NCBI GenBank assembly: GCA_003218975.1
Contig: QHPD01000011.1
Location: forward strand, 1-37,825
Source of the DNA: Verrucomicrobiota bacterium
Lineage (GTDB): Bacteria; Verrucomicrobiota; Verrucomicrobiia; Chthoniobacterales; UBA10450
Length of the DNA stretch: 37,825 nt
Direction: 5' to 3'
The notes beneath the pieces are model-generated. The model was not told where the DNA came from. It did no database searches and worked only from the letters and a program-made list of their open reading frames with translations. Position 1 is the first letter of the stretch. The number at the start of each line of letters is the position of its first letter. Below are positions 35,246 to 37,825 of this stretch, piece by piece. The position numbers and the translations under genes were made by a program.

Positions 35246-36634
35246 TTATTGACCTGATTCTTTTCCTTCCTTTTGCAGTGAAATGAACTTTCCACTCAAA
35301 CTGCCACCGACTGCCTTCTCCAGTTCTGCCCGCGCGACCCAATAATCACGCAACGCTTCGACAGATTCCGCGCCGGTTTTCACTTCTTCCTGCTTCGCTT
35401 GCAGGAGTTGAAATGGGCCGATCTGCATCGCGTTGTACTCAAGCTGCGATTCTTCGGTCACCCGTGTGCGAGTCGGCAGCGCGGTGGATTTGAAATATTC
35501 AACCTGTCGTCGCGAGAGCAGCATCTTGTCGCGTGCCGCGCGCACATCGGAACGAATGTCCGCCGCGAGCGCGAGATAACGTTGCTCACTCTGACGCAGC
35601 TTGGCGCTAGAGCGCGCAACCGCCGCCTGACCTTGATTGAAGATTGGGATCGGCACGTTCACACTTGGGCCAATCGAGTGAACGCTGCCCTCAATCTCGT
35701 GCTCGTAATGCCCACCGAACTCCGCGCCCTGCAAAATCGCTTCCGCTCGGGCGATGCCACGCGCGCGCGCCTCGGCGATGAATTGTTGGCGGGCAGCGGC
35801 AAGATCAAGCCGCTGCTGGATCGCACGCGACTCAAGTTGCGCTGTAGAAACCTCGCTGCCTGGCAATTCAGACAACCGCGGTGCAACGATCCAATTTGTC
35901 TGCGTTCCAAACGCTCCCATCAGCTTGTTCAATTTTTCGCGGCTCTGCACCGCATTCGCCTGCGCTCTGGCTAACTCGATTTTTGCCTGCGCGTGGTTCG
36001 CTTGCTCGCTGGCAAGATCGAGATCTCTAAGATTTCCAGCTTCGTGCATTTTCAGCGCGATCCCGGCAGAGCGTTCCGTCGCGTCGGCCACCGTCTTCCT
36101 GAGATCGACAAGTTGCTGATCGCCCTGATGTTGGTAAAACGCCGCGCGTACATCAGCCGCAGCGCTGAGAATTTCATGGCCAACGCGAAGCTTGGCCGCT
36201 TCGAATTGCGCGGCGGCGATACGCTTGCGCAGCGGCAAGAGCAAAATGTCGATGAATTCCTTTAGCAAATCCGCTTCCAGCGCTTGTCCGGGAAATCGCC
36301 GCTCGAAGGTGAAGATGGGATTTCTGAGCAGGCCGGCTTCAACCAAATCTGCCTGGGCGATGCCGAGTTCCTCGTAGGTCGCCTGCAAATTGTGATTGTT
36401 GAGTAGAGCGACCTGTACCGCCGAGTCCGCTGTCAATGGATGACGCAGAAGTGAAGCAACTGCGGCTTGCGCCTGGATATCTTCGGCACTGCCTCGATTC
36501 CATTGCACTCGCTTGCCTGTGCGGAGATGTACCGTGTTCGCGAGCTCTCGAAACGCAGGGTTTGGATCGACATGCGCGCACCCAGCTAATACACCGGCGC
36601 CTAAAAGGAGACCGAAGTTTCTAATGGTGTTCAT
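35246..36634 (-). CDS. Outer-membrane efflux lipoprotein, TolC/CusC family
   Basis: The protein forms the outer-membrane channel of a tripartite heavy-metal efflux pump. The 462-residue product has a lipobox (GVLAGC) and two repeated OEP domains, each with long helices (HNLQATYEELGIAQADLVEA, QANHAQAKIELARAQANAVQ) and the interdomain linker NVPIPIFNQGQAAVARSSAK. The ATG at 36634 is chosen since the codons before it are chance. The stop is one base from the multicopper oxidase ATG, and its start overlaps the stop of the metal-binding lipoprotein gene by 14 bases. No CusA- or CusB-like gene is in the window. Confidence 0.9.
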   Translation of the reverse strand: MNTIRNFGLLLGAGVLAGCAHVDPNPAFRELANTVHLRTGKRVQWNRGSAEDIQAQAAVASLLRHPLTADSAVQVALLNNHNLQATYEELGIAQADLVEAGLLRNPIFTFERRFPGQALEADLLKEFIDILLLPLRKRIAAAQFEAAKLRVGHEILSAAADVRAAFYQHQGDQQLVDLRKTVADATERSAGIALKMHEAGNLRDLDLASEQANHAQAKIELARAQANAVQSREKLNKLMGAFGTQTNWIVAPRLSELPGSEVSTAQLESRAIQQRLDLAAARQQFIAEARARGIARAEAILQGAEFGGHYEHEIEGSVHSIGPSVNVPIPIFNQGQAAVARSSAKLRQSEQRYLALAADIRSDVRAARDKMLLSRRQVEYFKSTALPTRTRVTEESQLEYNAMQIGPFQLLQAKQEEVKTGAESVEALRDYWVARAELEKAVGGSLSGKFISLQKEGKESGQ

Positions 36635-37226
36635 GTGGTTCTTCTTTCTTCGGTACAAGCGTCATGCCGCAGATCGGACATTTGCCCGGTTTGTCGGACT
36701 GGACCTGCGGATGCATCGGGCATGTGTAAATGGTCGCGCCCGGTTTCATTTCGTCCGACTTCTGTTTCATCGCGTCGGAAGTTTTCTTCATCTCGTCAGA
36801 CGTTTTCTTCATCTCATCGGCGAGAGCTTTCTTTTCTGGCTGAGCAACCGCGCCGTGCTGCATCCCTTCGTGGGCTTGCGTCTCGCCGCCTTGTTTTATT
36901 TGGCTCGGCTGTTCCATCTTCATGCCCTCGTGTTGCATCCCTTGCATACCGCCGTGTTGCATGCCGGGCATGTTGTTCATGTCGTGCTCCATTTTTTCTG
37001 CGCTTTCGGCATAAGCCTCCGTCGCGCTCAATTGCTTCTCTATCTCGAACGTCGTTTCATCACCGGCTAGGAGATTGCGCGGTGTTTTAGCCGGTGCGCG
37101 CACTTGCGGATCGGCCGGACTGCCCGGTGGCAGTGGCGGAGGATTTGTCGCGCAGGCCGACAAAAATCCGGCGGCGCAGATTGAAAAAGCAACGCAGCCA
37201 ATCATCTGGTTACGGTTTGCGCTCAT
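36621..37226 (-). CDS. Met/His-rich lipoprotein with heavy-metal-binding domain
   Basis: The lipoprotein signal ends FLSAC (Cys25 from the ATG at 37226). A Met/His-rich region (MQHGGMQGMQHEGMKMEQ) and a heptad-like charged repeat (DEMKKTSDEMKKTSDAMKQK) follow. The C-terminal heavy-metal-binding domain is YTCPMHPQVQSDKPGKCPIC followed by GMTLVP, with the paired CPMHP and CPICGM motifs common in copper-efflux partners. It probably holds or chaperones Cu(I) in the envelope. ATGs at 37244 and 37205 are alternatives. It overlaps both neighbours by a few bases, so translation is likely coupled. Confidence 0.8.
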   Translation of the reverse strand: MSANRNQMIGCVAFSICAAGFLSACATNPPPLPPGSPADPQVRAPAKTPRNLLAGDETTFEIEKQLSATEAYAESAEKMEHDMNNMPGMQHGGMQGMQHEGMKMEQPSQIKQGGETQAHEGMQHGAVAQPEKKALADEMKKTSDEMKKTSDAMKQKSDEMKPGATIYTCPMHPQVQSDKPGKCPICGMTLVPKKEEPHEHH

Positions 37227-37825
37227 CGTGCTGAGGCTCGTCATGTTTGTGCTGAGTTGGCGAAGGGCCCGGACTTCCACTGACGCTCGGGGACGCGCTC
37301 GCTCCGCCCGCGGCTTCAAGCTGTTTGCGGCTCGCTTCGAGTTGCTTTCGGCTGGCTTCCAGTTGCAGCCGGCTAGCTTCTAATTGCTTTCGCTCCTGCT
37401 CACTCTTCGCTTCTTCCGGTTTAGGCTGCGTCTCTTCATGCCCAGCATGCTCCATCTGCGGTTGCACTGACGCTGCTGGTTTCTGCTCGGTCGCGTGCTC
37501 ATGCGTTTCAGCTCCGTGCTGCTCTTCTTCATGATGATGTTCTGCCATACGCAGCGGCGGTGGCGCTTCGAAACGGAATTCTCTGTGTCGAACGTGGCCC
37601 CCGGCGTACGCGACGTAGCCGCCAGCGCCGAGAGTGACAGCGCTCAATACGAGTGTGCCTACCGTGATCGCGAACGATGTACGCGGCCATTTCAAGACTG
37701 CTCCAACTCCAATGGCTGCTACGCCGGCTAAAACGTAAAAGAGCCAGATCATTTCCTCCCCGCGCGCCATATGCTCATCGAGCCATTGCTCGCCGGCCGG
37801 GTCGGACATTGATTTGACGCGATCG
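37210..37825 (-). CDS. His-rich membrane protein of the metal cluster (DUF2231-like), 5' end cut by the window
   Basis: The frame is open to the window edge; the ATG at 37809 is probably internal. The visible part has three hydrophobic segments (WLFYVLAGVAAIGVGAVL; FAITVGTLVLSAVTLGAGGY) ending in GGHVRHREFRFE, the pattern of a small membrane protein family seen with metal-efflux genes. A cytoplasmic or periplasmic tail follows with His-rich EHHHEEEQHGAETHEH, four KQLEASR heptads and a final HKHDEPQHDE. It likely senses, binds or concentrates metal, but this is inference from the neighbours. Confidence 0.6.
   Translation of the reverse strand, partial: DRVKSMSDPAGEQWLDEHMARGEEMIWLFYVLAGVAAIGVGAVLKWPRTSFAITVGTLVLSAVTLGAGGYVAYAGGHVRHREFRFEAPPPLRMAEHHHEEEQHGAETHEHATEQKPAASVQPQMEHAGHEETQPKPEEAKSEQERKQLEASRLQLEASRKQLEASRKQLEAAGGASASPSVSGSPGPSPTQHKHDEPQHDERKP
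37315..37398. repeat. Four tandem 21-bp coding repeats
   Basis: Four imperfect units of 21 bp starting TTCAAGCTG, TTCGAGTTG, TTCCAGTTG and TTCTAATTG (37315, 37336, 37357, 37378) encode the (K/L)QLEASR heptads of the His-rich membrane protein. The unit number may vary between strains. Confidence 0.7.

Noticed and set aside
37315-37398. Possible CRISPR-like array
   Set aside because: The 21-bp units are contiguous coding heptads without spacers.

Overview
The window reads as a stretch of bacterial chromosome, most likely from a member of the Verrucomicrobiota (Chthoniobacterales-like, 'Candidatus Udaeobacter' style). This is an inference from the style of the proteins, the small palindromic intergenic repeats, the scarcity of strong Shine-Dalgarno sites and the moderately high GC. 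No rRNA or other phylogenetic marker is present to prove it.

Layout. 1-5.3 kb (+): the end of a formimino-THF cyclodeaminase-like gene and hutI (histidine degradation), then the protein-quality-control block tig-clpP-clpX. 5.3-9.9 kb: cinA (+), a convergent pair (-) of an L,D-transpeptidase and an unknown secreted protein, a secreted FKBP isomerase (+), and a nadD-rsfS pair (-). 10-16.6 kb: NagZ-like glycosidase and a beta-lactamase-fold lipoprotein, an OPT-family transporter, a zinc-ribbon coiled-coil protein (all +) and ychF (-). 16.7-20.4 kb: tRNA-Pro(GGG), a small secreted protein, a histone-deacetylase-like hydrolase, a YXWGXW lipoprotein and gdhA. 20.4-24.2 kb is the accessory part: a long stretch without a clear gene, a small lipoprotein with a good terminator, a frameshifted HNH-like gene, an orphan HTH gene, tRNA-Val(CAC), a small GIY-YIG nuclease gene and several tRNA-3'-end-like fragments, then an OsmC-family gene. 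24.2-33.7 kb: glyQS-type glycyl-tRNA synthetase, an alpha/beta hydrolase with a HEAT-like partner gene, murI (-), valS, a methyltransferase (-) and cstA. 34-37.8 kb (-): a copper/heavy-metal cluster made of a His-rich membrane protein (cut by the window edge), a Met/His-rich lipoprotein with a heavy-metal-binding domain, a TolC/CusC-like outer-membrane lipoprotein and a TAT-exported multicopper oxidase that has lost its C-terminal copper site.

The core genes are ordinary. The unusual content lies between and inside them. There are several families of short palindromic repeats, one of which sits in frame inside valS, and a MITE-like 134-bp inverted-repeat element between the OsmC gene and glyQS. 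tRNA-Val and a GIY-YIG gene are bracketed by inverted tRNA 3'-end mimics. rsfS has no standard start codon but has an ATA positioned like an ATGA coupling overlap. The multicopper oxidase has been broken by a deletion. I found no CRISPR array, no intact insertion sequence, no prophage and no rRNA.
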